DNA of 64,000 bases from Planctomycetia bacterium (GTDB taxonomy: Bacteria > Planctomycetota > Planctomycetia > Pirellulales > Thermoguttaceae), in contig JAUNBK010000006.1 in the NCBI GenBank assembly GCA_030527105.1, positions 25,635 through 89,634 of the forward strand, written 5' to 3'. The notes beneath the pieces were generated by a model, which worked only from the letters and a program-made list of their open reading frames with translations, did not search any database and was not told the DNA's origin. Below are positions 25,210 to 33,102 of the stretch, in pieces (within the stretch, counting starts at the first letter, position 1; each line of letters starts with the position of its first letter). A program made the position numbers and the translations under genes.

Positions 25210-27391
25210 CGACTTTTCCTCCTTTTTCCATGGGATACTTCTTTTTCATCAATTCATCAAACGGATCGAGATAATCAATTTCAGGAATCGTCACCTCCTC
25301 TGTCAAAAACAGAGGTTCCACCAAATCCCGACTGGCATTCCGTTCCAGATGTGCCATGACACACTGCTCGCGCGACGGGGTATTGACTTCCAGCGTGGTT
25401 TCCTTGTTGAGAAAAACACACCGTTTACACTGCCAGGCATCGCAGTTCTCGCAAATGGGAGCGTGATCCAACTGATAGAGCTGCTTGTTTTTGATCGGCA
25501 GTTCATGCGTCTTCAAAACAGTATCGATATCCGAAATAACAAAATCCTGATTCCTCTCACGATAAAAGAATCCGGGACAGACATAAAACGTTCCGTCCGG
25601 CGCGACCGTCACATGCTTTACGCCCGCGTCGCAGTGGTTCGGCTTTTCCAGCATCAGGCGGTCTGTCAAAAACGAGATTTCCAATGGCTTTTTCTCTTCT
25701 CGCTCTGGAAGCCAGCCCACGAGTGACTTCAAAACGCTCTGATAAATCCCCAATTCTTCCTCGCCGACCTTTTCCACATCCTTGACAAACATTTGAATCC
25801 GGTCATACGCCAACGAATGCTCCTCCAGCCAACCGGGAAGTTGGGGCAGATTTTTCATTTCAATTCTCAGGATCAAAATCCCGCCACCTGCCTTTTCCGG
25901 CCAGGGATCCGTTTCAAAATCGAAAACGTCGATTCCCTCTCCCTTTTCCGCCAACTGAATCGGACGCAGAATCACATGCTGGCACTCGCCAAGCACTTTC
26001 CGAAACTCCTCCTCCAATGGCTCATTCCCCATAATTACGTTCAGTGCCAGATTATGCGTCAACGCATAATAAACAACTTTTTTCAGCGTCTCTGCCGACA
26101 TTCTCTGCCGTTCGACTTTCCGCGTCGGGTAGTAACAAAACGACGGCGCGTCGGTATCCGCCATCACCATCAAATGCTGCATTCCCTTCCGCATCGCCAA
26201 CCGCCTCACCCGCTCATCATCCTCCGGCGGCGGCACGATCTGATCCAGCTTGTTCCAAAGGTAATTATTCGCTCTAACCCGCGCCTTGTGCATCTTGCAG
26301 ATGTACGTAGCCCGCTGATAAATCGTCTCCGTATCCGCCGAGTCGTAATTGAACCCCTGACACCACGCACACCCGCTCGCCACATCACAGTCGATACACT
26401 CCTGCGGAGATTGAACCGTACGGTTGAGCGCCAGGAATGGACGGATTTTATTCTCATCCAGCCCTTTCTCAGCATTTCCCGTTACCCATCCCTTTTTCTT
26501 CTCCAGGGAGTACTGCACAAAACGGACGCAAGGATGAAACTTTCCTTCCGTATCCACCGCAACCATCCGCCCAGCGCCGCACCAATTTTGGTTATCGGTC
26601 AATTCAAACCCAATGAAACGATCAAAGAGCGTCGTATTGTACTTCAGATACAATTTCTTTTCAATGATTTCATCTGCCAGTGCGACAAGTTGTTCTTCCA
26701 AAATCTGGTCGTCCCCTTCTTTCCAGACATCTTCAAAAATACAGTTCATTGCCACTTCTTTGATTCCCAGATCCCACAAATGCAAAACAGAATCTTTCAC
26801 CAACGGCAAATCCTCATGCCCTATCGTCGCTTTGGTATTGGCTCCTTGAAACTGTTCCAACCACAAAGGAACGTTCTTTACGACTTTTTCGTACGAACCT
26901 TCCCCATTCGGAAACACACGTTGAGCATCATGTTTCTCTTTCGTGCCGTCAACAGAAATGCCGATACTCAAATGGGCAGCGTTTTTTTCGATGAACTTCT
27001 GAACTCGCGCATCGTCATACATCAAACCGTTGGTCGCCATGCTGAACCGGTAATTATTAAACCACGGATGGTTCAATTCAAACATTCTCTGTTTGATGTA
27101 ATCGCAAATCCTGTCCATCAACTCAATTTCCATAAACGGCTCCCCGCCTATGAAATCCCAAACAACGGCTTCATCGGAATAAATCTCACGATGTTCCAAT
27201 ACGTAATCAATCGCCTCTTTCGCAGTTTCAAACGTCATTTTTGTCGTGGAATTTTTCCCGCAAAGATAACAATACCTACAGCGAAGTTGACAGTCTTCCG
27301 TGAGAACTAAAGTGATATTTCTATAAGGCTTATCTGTTTCCTGTGTCGTCTTTTTCGCCAATTTGGTGTTGAACTCATTGCTTGCTATCAT
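25199..27391 (-). CDS. Radical SAM peptide maturase for CXXX-repeat target, fused to a second SPASM-like half
   Basis: A 730-residue enzyme expected to alter the cysteine-rich precursor encoded just upstream. The N-terminal half is a radical SAM domain with CQLRCRYC (Cys 34, 38, 41), GGEP at 82-85, and a SPASM-type set of cysteines (271, 288, 332, 335, 341, 344, 365). The C-terminal half (from about 400, MQHLMVMADTDAPSFCYYP) resembles the separate CXXX repeat peptide maturase family. It ends in another SPASM-like cluster (FYVCPGFFYRE, CENCDAWQCKRC, REQCVMAHLERN) but has no CxxxCxxC of its own. No clear ribosome binding site precedes the ATG. The family assignment is from memory; the chemistry performed is not known. 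Confidence 0.85.
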   Translation of the reverse strand: MIASNEFNTKLAKKTTQETDKPYRNITLVLTEDCQLRCRYCYLCGKNSTTKMTFETAKEAIDYVLEHREIYSDEAVVWDFIGGEPFMEIELMDRICDYIKQRMFELNHPWFNNYRFSMATNGLMYDDARVQKFIEKNAAHLSIGISVDGTKEKHDAQRVFPNGEGSYEKVVKNVPLWLEQFQGANTKATIGHEDLPLVKDSVLHLWDLGIKEVAMNCIFEDVWKEGDDQILEEQLVALADEIIEKKLYLKYNTTLFDRFIGFELTDNQNWCGAGRMVAVDTEGKFHPCVRFVQYSLEKKKGWVTGNAEKGLDENKIRPFLALNRTVQSPQECIDCDVASGCAWCQGFNYDSADTETIYQRATYICKMHKARVRANNYLWNKLDQIVPPPEDDERVRRLAMRKGMQHLMVMADTDAPSFCYYPTRKVERQRMSAETLKKVVYYALTHNLALNVIMGNEPLEEEFRKVLGECQHVILRPIQLAEKGEGIDVFDFETDPWPEKAGGGILILRIEMKNLPQLPGWLEEHSLAYDRIQMFVKDVEKVGEEELGIYQSVLKSLVGWLPEREEKKPLEISFLTDRLMLEKPNHCDAGVKHVTVAPDGTFYVCPGFFYRERNQDFVISDIDTVLKTHELPIKNKQLYQLDHAPICENCDAWQCKRCVFLNKETTLEVNTPSREQCVMAHLERNASRDLVEPLFLTEEVTIPEIDYLDPFDELMKKKYPMEKGGKVDEC

Positions 27392-27423
27392 AATTATAAT
27401 CCAATTTAATAGATTGATAGAAG

Positions 27424-27459
27424 CCTGTAAAAGTGGACGCGATTTGCCACTTTTACAGG
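27424..27459 (-). terminator. Perfect 13-bp hairpin between precursor and maturase genes
   Basis: CCTGTAAAAGTGG (27424-27436), a 10-base loop, and its exact inverse (27447-27459). It occupies the 92-base gap between the precursor stop and the maturase start. No T-run follows in the transcript, so partial termination or mRNA 3'-end protection of the precursor message is more likely than full termination. Confidence 0.65.
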
Positions 27460-27483
27460 AAAATATGTCAAGATTTTAACATA

Positions 27484-27777
27484 TCAGCCATAAACGGAAC
27501 GACCTCTGCACGAGACACTGCAACCATAACCACAGGAACTTCCACACCCACCGCTGCAACCACCCGAACACCCGCCAGTACATCTTCCCGAACATCCTCC
27601 ATCACAGGTGATTCTACATGACCCCGAACAACTGCTTGCACAGTCCCATGTGATGTTTTCCTCTGACGGAATATCTGCTCTGACTTGGTGAGCAACAACC
27701 ATAAAAGGAGCCGCTGCGACAAACGTACTGAGCTTTTTCATAAATGCCCGACGACTTTCAATTTTTTCCTGAGACAT
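27484..27777 (-). CDS. CXXX-repeat RiPP precursor peptide
   Basis: A 97-residue precursor. Residues 1-34 form a leader with ESRRAFMKKLSTFVAAAP, which looks like a twin-arginine signal, and an AxA-like site near VRA. From residue 46 twelve cysteines occur at exactly every fourth position (46, 50, 54 ... 90), separated mostly by Ser, Gly and Thr, and the tail is RGRSVYG. This is the CXXX-repeat pattern recognised by dedicated radical SAM maturases. The ATG at 27777 has AAGGAGAG five bases before it; a TTG one codon earlier is less likely. The maturase follows after a hairpin. The final product and its modification are unknown. Confidence 0.85.
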   Translation of the reverse strand: MSQEKIESRRAFMKKLSTFVAAAPFMVVAHQVRADIPSEENITWDCASSCSGSCRITCDGGCSGRCTGGCSGGCSGGCGSSCGYGCSVSCRGRSVYG

Positions 27778-27930
27778 CAATTCTCTCCTTTGATATAGGT
27801 TCTGGGAGAAAAAAATAGAATTTGAACGCGTCTCCCATTCGGGTTCAAAACCACATCCATTGCCTGTATTCTTACCTGCTCTCGATGAAACCCATCAATG
27901 CATGAAGAATGTGATTGATAAATAATCACG

Positions 27931-27974
27931 ACCAACATAGCGAGATTTCCGTAAAAACTTTAGCTCATGTTGGT
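27931..27974 (-). terminator. Hairpin after the secreted helical protein gene
   Basis: ACCAACAT and ATGTTGGT pair around an inner GAG/CTC, with one bulged base, directly after the stop of the upstream gene. There is no long T-run, so termination would be weak. The remaining 150 bases before the precursor gene show no other clear signal. Confidence 0.4.
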
Positions 27975-27979
27975 ATAAA

Positions 27980-28564
27980 TTAAAACCCGCCATAATAGCC
28001 GCTTCCATAACCGCTATGTATGTCTTCAATCAATCTTTCGGTTTTTTCCAATTCCCGGAGTAAATTAGAGCGATCTTCATATTCGTCTCGCCAAATTTTA
28101 TACATTTCGATGTATTCGTTGTCATAAAATTGGCTTCTGTCCCCGCGGCTTAAATACGCATCTCTCTCTTTTTTCAAAATGTTGAGAGCTTTCCTAGACC
28201 AGTTCAATCCCTCTTTTTGCAAATATCGATTTGATGTTTGGCACCCCTCAATCCACAGTTCGGTTCCCAACTTGTCCATCGCACGATAATTACCCATTTG
28301 TGCGGACTTTCTCATCAGACGCTTGTATTCATACATGTCTCCCATACTCCAAGCATCCAAAGCTTTTCTGTAGTAGTCATCAGCACTCGTCTCTTTATCA
28401 TTCGAATCAAGAGAAAGAGGTTCTATCTCGGGAGAAGAAGTGGACGGTGCATCATACGGTTCATCAAAAAGATTGGTAAAGCGTTGCGCTAGAGTTGAAT
28501 GCTGCGGAAAGAAGGACAAAATTCCCAGCAAAATGACAAAAAAAGGTTTGAACGTTGTTTTCAT
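27980..28564 (-). CDS. Secreted small helical-repeat protein in the RiPP locus
   Basis: A 194-residue exported protein. The signal peptide (MKTTFKPFFVILLGILSFF) is followed by a Ser/Asp/Glu-rich linker. A Sel1/TPR-like helical part comes next (ADDYYRKALDAWSMGDMYEY, RKSAQMGNYRAMDKLGTELW). A charged helix and a Gly/Tyr tail (SGYGSGYYGGF) end it. AAGGAG precedes the ATG. Not recognised as a known RiPP factor. It lies in the same orientation directly upstream of the precursor, so it could handle the exported peptide, but this is a guess. Confidence 0.6.
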   Translation of the reverse strand: MKTTFKPFFVILLGILSFFPQHSTLAQRFTNLFDEPYDAPSTSSPEIEPLSLDSNDKETSADDYYRKALDAWSMGDMYEYKRLMRKSAQMGNYRAMDKLGTELWIEGCQTSNRYLQKEGLNWSRKALNILKKERDAYLSRGDRSQFYDNEYIEMYKIWRDEYEDRSNLLRELEKTERLIEDIHSGYGSGYYGGF

Positions 28565-28600
28565 GATAACAAACTCCTTGTAAAAATTGAAACGTCTCGA

Positions 28601-28816
28601 TTAACCAGCAATACTCCATTCGACGAAAGCTGCCGCACCAATCACACAGGGAATCGTCCAGCCCCAACGGTCGAGCCAAGGGACTTGACGCCAGGGATGA
28701 AGGCGGGAAACATCGGTAGGACGAAGGGGGTAAATGTGGCTGTCTTCCTCCACGTAATATCGCGGCGAATGGGAAAATCTTAAAATCCCAAAAATCATGA
28801 CGACGTGGTATTCCAT
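28601..28816 (-). CDS. Small hypothetical protein, first gene of the RiPP locus
   Basis: A 71-residue protein with a very good ribosome binding site, GGAGGTG, six bases before the ATG at 28816. It opens MEYHVVMIFGILRFSHSPRY, has a Pro/Trp-rich middle (RLHPWRQVPWLDRWGW) and ends in a short hydrophobic stretch (TIPCVIGAAAFVEW). No family recognised. Its 37-base distance to the next gene suggests an operon with it. Confidence 0.5.
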   Translation of the reverse strand: MEYHVVMIFGILRFSHSPRYYVEEDSHIYPLRPTDVSRLHPWRQVPWLDRWGWTIPCVIGAAAFVEWSIAG

Positions 28817-28864
28817 GAACACCTCCGGGCCGATTTCGAGCAGGCGTTTGGCGGTACGGAACAT

Positions 28865-28894
28865 ATTTTACGACTTTACGAAAAATCTTGCCAA
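28865..28894 (-). promoter_or_regulatory. Candidate promoter for the RiPP locus
   Basis: On the minus strand TTGGCA (28894-28889), an 18-base spacer and TAAAAT (28870-28865), 49 bases before the first ATG. Transcripts from further upstream may also reach the locus through the attenuator-like leader. Confidence 0.45.
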
Positions 28895-28966
28895 CAAGAT
28901 GCGGCAGCGTATCAACTCTTTAGAACGAGCACAGAAAATTGCTGAAGTTTTCGTGTGTCTGGGCAT

Positions 28967-28994
28967 AAAAAAAGGGATACGCAAACCGCATCCC
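28967..28994 (-). terminator. Intrinsic terminator upstream of the RiPP locus
   Basis: GGGATGCG-GTTTG-CGTATCCC followed by TTTTTTT when read on the minus strand. The rest of 28996-29591 holds no supported gene; the short frame at 29383-29583 begins with TTG, lacks a ribosome binding site and is not accepted. Confidence 0.75.
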
Positions 28995-29042
28995 ACACGA
29001 AGGCCTTCAGCTGCCCACATACCCAGATACGCACGTATCCCC
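28967..29042 (-). ncRNA. Candidate attenuator leader RNA or small RNA
   Basis: On the minus strand TATAAT (29051-29046) is followed by a short structured stretch. Its 5' arm GGGGATACG (29042-29034) can pair with CGTATC (29031-29026) or with the last arm CGTATCCC (28981-28974). That last arm otherwise pairs with GGGATGCG (28994-28987) to make an intrinsic terminator followed by seven T. Two competing folds with one terminator is the architecture of an attenuator. No good -35 box was seen and no riboswitch class was recognised. Confidence 0.35.
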
Positions 29043-29591
29043 TATATTATAGGGATCGCTTCTACAAGGTATGTATTGATCGGGTACATAGTTACACTAC
29101 ATACACTGGAAAAGAGACATCTTCACAATGGAAAACGCTTCTCTGGCGCTTGCGCCGAAAATTGCTGAAGTTTTCGTGTGGTACAAGCTAAATCGACGGA
29201 ATTTAACCTCCGCCTCATTCTACTGGTCATTCTACCACATCTTTTCTCCCTTGTCAAGAGGCAGACTCTAAAAATTTAAAAATATTTTAACTTTTTTTCT
29301 GTTCGCGCCCGTTTATAACAATATAACTTTTCACCAAGAAACAACTATTTTCGTCAACACGACATTCTACGCAAGTCTCCATTTGAACAAATCTTACGCT
29401 CCGAAATTTTGCGAAATGACTGAAAAGAACGTCCCTCGACTTATCTCTTTCGGGGATATTACGTCTTGTGAGAAAAAAACACTTCCGCGCGATGACGCTG
29501 TTGAATACGATGTGTTAAGAATCCGTCCCAAACGGCACGGTTCCTACTCGCACGGAGGTCGGAATCGCGCGCCGATAGGATGAAGGGGGTG

Positions 29592-30464
29592 CTATTTCTT
29601 GAGATCTTGATACATTTCAAACGCCTGAGCGGCAGTGGCTCCGTTGTGGACGATCTCGCGTACCGCCTGAATCATCGCGCAGGGAGACTCCGCTTGGAAG
29701 ATGTTGCGCCCCATGTCGACGCCAGCGGCGCCGTCGCGAATCGCATTGAAGCAAAGCTCCAGCGCCTCGTTCTCCGGCAGTTTCTTCCCGCCCGCAATCA
29801 CAATCGGAACCGGGCAGCCAGCCGTGACTTCTTCAAAATTCTCGCAGTAGTACGTCTTCACGAATTGGCACCCGATCTCGGCGCAGACTCGCGTGGCTAA
29901 ACCAAGGTATCGCGCGTCGCGCACCATGTCTTTGCCGACCGCCGTGACTCCCAGCGTGGGAAGTCCGAAGCGCACGCCGTTGTCGATCGCCTGCGCGAGG
30001 TTTTGGAGCGAATTGTGCTCATACTGGGCGCCGCAAAAAACCTGCACCGCCATGGCGGAGGCGTTGAGACGAACCGCATCCTGAATATCGACGCCGAGGC
30101 ACTCGTAGCTCAGTTCGTTGAGGAGCGTCGCCCCCGTCGTGCAGCGCAGCGCCACGGGTTTGTTGGAGTCCGCCGGAATGCAAGAGCGTAGCGCGCCACG
30201 CGTGCACATGAGCACGTCCGCATACTCGACGAGCGGCGTCACGGTGATGTCCATTCGCTCCAACCCGGCGGTTGGTCCCATGATATAGCCATGATCGAAC
30301 GCAAGCATGACGGTGTGTCCGCTTTTCTTGTTGAACATTCGCGTCATGCGGTCTTTTACCCCCCAATCATAGCCGTTGAGTCCCTTCAAATAGAACCCTT
30401 CGCTTTTAGCGGGCACGTCGGTGTAGAAGTTTTTCGCGATTTTGTTGCCAGAAGCATCTGCCAT
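29592..30464 (-). CDS. LsrF-like class I aldolase/thiolase
   Basis: A 290-residue DeoC/FbaB-type TIM-barrel enzyme. It has the FDHGYIMGP loop, the Schiff-base region CQFVKTYYCENF, and the phosphate loop IVIAGGKK near residue 225, with DGAAGVDMGRNIFQAESP. Length and sequence are those of LsrF, the 3-hydroxy-5-phosphonooxypentane-2,4-dione thiolase of AI-2 breakdown. No other lsr gene is present, and its partner here is DhaL, so it probably acts on another phosphorylated keto sugar. It starts 39 bases after the dhaL-like gene, in one operon. Confidence 0.82.
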   Translation of the reverse strand: MADASGNKIAKNFYTDVPAKSEGFYLKGLNGYDWGVKDRMTRMFNKKSGHTVMLAFDHGYIMGPTAGLERMDITVTPLVEYADVLMCTRGALRSCIPADSNKPVALRCTTGATLLNELSYECLGVDIQDAVRLNASAMAVQVFCGAQYEHNSLQNLAQAIDNGVRFGLPTLGVTAVGKDMVRDARYLGLATRVCAEIGCQFVKTYYCENFEEVTAGCPVPIVIAGGKKLPENEALELCFNAIRDGAAGVDMGRNIFQAESPCAMIQAVREIVHNGATAAQAFEMYQDLKK

Positions 30465-30503
30465 TTTATCTATCCTTTTGGAAATGAGTGTAAAGAATGA
30501 AAA

Positions 30504-31127
30504 CTATTGAATTCCCTCAAAAATAAAGCTCCAGGAGGTCGCGCCCGGGTCGGCATTTCCGAGGACACGGTCTCCAAGATTCCGCGCACGCCCGAACTTT
30601 GCAAGCATGTTCTCGGTCGCCTTCGCGCCGTCCGCCGCTGCCTTGGCAGCTTTTGCCAATGCGGCATCAATCTCAAGCCCCTCTTGAGCCGCAGCGAGAA
30701 GCGCATCCACCGCAGGTTTGAGCGCATCCATCATCGTTCGCGCCCCGACCTCAGCCTTCGAAAACTTAAACATACCGAGGTAGCCCGCCTCAATCAGGTG
30801 CGCAATGCCCATCGTGTCCACCGCGTTCGTGTCGGCAGGCATCCCGTTCGCCAATCCCATGAAGAACTGTCCCATAAGCGGACCGGCAGAGCCGCCGCCA
30901 GCGGACATAGCTCCCATTCCCATTGCCTTAAAGAGCGCGGGGAAGTCCGAAAAACCTTTGGCGTCCATCGCACCTTCCGCCTTGTCCACAATTCGCACCA
31001 TCGTGACGCCGTGGTCTCCGTCGCCCGTCGCGGCATCCAACTTCGTCAGCGTTTCGACGCGCTCGCGAATCAACGCAAACGATTTTCGAAAACGTTCCAT
31101 AAACGATTGCAGAGTGATTGTTTGCAT
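30504..31127 (-). CDS. DhaL-type ADP-binding subunit of a dihydroxyacetone-like kinase (orphan)
   Basis: A 207-residue all-helical protein matching the DhaL domain. The metal/nucleotide signature is LDAATGDGDHGVTM near residue 30. The Gly/Ser-rich phosphate loop MSAGGGSAGPLMGQFF comes next, and ARNLGDRVLGNADPGATSW at the end fits the DPGA motif. DhaL normally works with the substrate-binding DhaK, which is not in this window. The Ala-rich helix (ALAKAAKAAADGAKA) is typical. It lies upstream of the LsrF-like gene. Confidence 0.82.
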   Translation of the reverse strand: MQTITLQSFMERFRKSFALIRERVETLTKLDAATGDGDHGVTMVRIVDKAEGAMDAKGFSDFPALFKAMGMGAMSAGGGSAGPLMGQFFMGLANGMPADTNAVDTMGIAHLIEAGYLGMFKFSKAEVGARTMMDALKPAVDALLAAAQEGLEIDAALAKAAKAAADGAKATENMLAKFGRARNLGDRVLGNADPGATSWSFIFEGIQ

Positions 31128-31454
31128 ATCCTCACACCAGAATAAAAAAGCCTCATTGAATCACAATGCCACTACGATACCACATCCCCCCAAAGAAACA
31201 AGGGGGGGCTTCAAAATTTATGTTCACCTTTGTCTTATCATACTTCGTGAGTCTCATACATCGTGAGTCCGTCTTTTGGCGGAGTTTTTGTCCATGGTTG
31301 GACCCGCACACCACAGCTCGCGAGGAGCAAATCGCGAAAAGAGTCCCCCACATTTCCTTGTCGGATATTCGCAAGAATCGCAATGCTGCATAAAAAAGGG
31401 GTGAGAGAGGAAACCTCACCCCTTGAAAAACACCCTGCATTGAGGATAATCAAA
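31128..31454. other. Intergenic region with terminator-like hairpins
   Basis: Contains CCCCCC...GGGGGG (about 31187-31208) and the pilus operon terminator listed separately. No gene supported. Confidence 0.5.
31392..31422 (-). terminator. Intrinsic terminator of the pilus operon
   Basis: GGGGTGAG (31398-31405) pairs with CTCACCCC (31415-31422); read on the minus strand the stem is followed by six T (31397-31392). It lies 33 bases after the cpaB stop. Confidence 0.85.
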
Positions 31455-32429
31455 CTATTGCACGCTGGGTTCTGGCGTCTGGAGCGCTTCTGGAGTTGCC
31501 GGGAGCTTGCGCAAAGTGGGTAGTCCGTCGGCAACTTGCGTCGCGTTGATGGACTCCAAAACCTCTGCGTTTGTGAATTGGTTCGTACGTTTGCGCGTCG
31601 AAATCCACATGTCGGCGGACACCTTCCAATCGTACTCCGGAACGGGAGCTTCCAAACCGAACAAATCCAATGGCGCCGTCCGATCTTCCATCGGCTGATT
31701 CACCTCCAACTCCGCGCCCTCGGTACTCGGCGCAAGCGTTACGCTGAGCGTTCCGTACTGCTGAGCAACGATAAGTTTGTTGGCGACATCTTGAGGAGCC
31801 GCGATCGTGATATTGCTCATGTTCTTCGAACTTGAAGGATTGTAGGGGAACAAATCCTCGCTCGTCGCCAATATACGCACGTTTTTGAGGAGCGTGACGG
31901 TCGTCTTGTCGGGGAGTTCCGGGTGGGAATCTCCAGAGACCGTGAGCGCAATATTGACGAGAGAGTCGGGCTGGAGATATCCCGCCACCGACGTGACGAC
32001 ACTCACGGGGATCGTGAGCGCAGTTTCGCCCTCGCGCAGTTTCTCCACCAGCGTGGGAACTTCCCCAAGCGGATAAACTTCCTTCTCCGTGATCATTTTC
32101 ACTGCCGGGACCATCACCTTGGTCACTCGTCCGAGGAGCATTTCCTTTCGCGTGAAAGCTCCCTTGAACGCACCTTTGAGCTCCTCAAAAGGAACTTGAT
32201 AGGTTTGAAGGTTGTCTTCCGTGAGCGGTGTGTTCGGCGGAATGTTCACTTTCGAAAAAACGACCGTTGCCATCGGCTGCGCAGGTGCAGGCTTTGCCTC
32301 CGGAGCCTTGATCGGCTCTATTCCCCCGGGGCTTTCGCTAAGTTTTACATGAACGGCATACGCAGTTGCCAATCCAAACAGAATCGCGCAAATGCCCAAC
32401 ATAACCGTTGTAGGACCAGGTGTAGACAT
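31455..32429 (-). CDS. cpaB: Flp pilus assembly protein CpaB
   Basis: A 324-residue periplasmic protein with one N-terminal membrane anchor (GICAILFGLATAYAVHVKL). A SAF domain follows, beginning VVFSKVNIPPNTPLTEDNLQ, then the RcpC/CpaB domain with GETALTIPVSVVTSVAGYLQ and ATSEDLFP. CpaB helps secretin assembly and pilus gating in Tad/Flp systems. The central LRPGD-type segment appears as YLQPDSLVNIALT. It is the last gene of a four-gene operon; the ATPase, secretin and TadBC parts are not in this window. Confidence 0.85.
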   Translation of the reverse strand: MSTPGPTTVMLGICAILFGLATAYAVHVKLSESPGGIEPIKAPEAKPAPAQPMATVVFSKVNIPPNTPLTEDNLQTYQVPFEELKGAFKGAFTRKEMLLGRVTKVMVPAVKMITEKEVYPLGEVPTLVEKLREGETALTIPVSVVTSVAGYLQPDSLVNIALTVSGDSHPELPDKTTVTLLKNVRILATSEDLFPYNPSSSKNMSNITIAAPQDVANKLIVAQQYGTLSVTLAPSTEGAELEVNQPMEDRTAPLDLFGLEAPVPEYDWKVSADMWISTRKRTNQFTNAEVLESINATQVADGLPTLRKLPATPEALQTPEPSVQ

Positions 32430-32482
32430 GTTCTATCCTCCCCAATCACCCTCAAATGTTGTCTATTTGAGGGGCTGATCGA

Positions 32483-33097
32483 CTATAAAAAATTCCAAAA
32501 GTTTGCAATATTGTTACTATAAAAAATGACGAAGAAGATCAAGACCGCGACGCTCGTTGGCAACGCTAACGGAAGCATCCGACGCGGTTTCGCTTTCTTC
32601 GATTTCTTCTCTCTTCCTGATTTTGCTTCCCTCTGCATCTTGCGAACCTTACGCATCGTCTGGAGCGGACCAGAAGCGATCAGGATAATGATCGTCAAAA
32701 AAGCGGCGCAAAGTATCGTGAGGACGAACAAAATGATCGTCCACGAGATGCCGAGCCAAGCGCCTAGGGCGGCAAACATTTTCACGTCTCCAAACCCGCC
32801 GCCACCAAGGAGAGCAGGCGCGAAAAGGAGCAAAAATCCCACCACGAAACCAGCAATCGACCACAGCCCAATCCCTAACACCTGAGCGGAGAGCGCGTCC
32901 CACAACCCACCGTCTGGGGGAGGGCTTTGGAGCACCCCGAAAGATTGGAGGGCAAAGAGGACGAGGTGAAAAATCAACCCAGCCGCTGCCGTCGGAACCG
33001 TGAGCCAGTTTGGAATCCGGCGCGATCGGCAGTCCGTCGTCGCTGCGGTCAAGATGAACCCAACAACTGGTATCGTGAATAAAAGGGTTATAATCAT
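32483..33097 (-). CDS. Prepilin peptidase, A24 family (TadV/CpaA-like)
   Basis: A 204-residue membrane aspartic protease that removes the leader of Flp-type pilins. The two catalytic aspartates are visible in TDCRSRRIPNWLT near the N-terminus and in GFGDVKMFAALGAW (GxGD motif). About six hydrophobic helices and a basic cytoplasmic loop (KVRKMQREAKSGREKKSKKA) follow. The ATG at 33097 is used rather than an in-frame TTG at 33106, because it lies just after the stop of the pilin gene and has GGGAG upstream. Its likely substrates are the two pilins encoded before it. Confidence 0.88.
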   Translation of the reverse strand: MIITLLFTIPVVGFILTAATTDCRSRRIPNWLTVPTAAAGLIFHLVLFALQSFGVLQSPPPDGGLWDALSAQVLGIGLWSIAGFVVGFLLLFAPALLGGGGFGDVKMFAALGAWLGISWTIILFVLTILCAAFLTIIILIASGPLQTMRKVRKMQREAKSGREKKSKKAKPRRMLPLALPTSVAVLIFFVIFYSNNIANFWNFL

Positions 33098-33102
33098 GCT
33101 GG

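Larger units (their letters stand above)
28934..29180. repeat. 24-bp direct repeats flanking the leader module
   Basis: GAAAATTGCTGAAGTTTTCG plus TGTG occurs identically at 28934-28957 and 29157-29180. A related inverted copy (CACACGAAGGCCTTCAGC, 28995-29012) lies between them and can pair with the left copy. Confidence 0.7.

Noticed and set aside
25793..27310. 505-codon open frame on the plus strand
   Set aside because: Antisense to the maturase; no domain seen.
28934..29180. Insertion sequence bounded by 24-bp direct repeats
   Set aside because: Only 199 bp lie between the repeats and no transposase is present; the repeats are too long for a target duplication.
29383..29583. 66-codon frame between the RiPP locus and the aldolase gene
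   Set aside because: TTG start, no ribosome binding site, composition unlike the neighbours.
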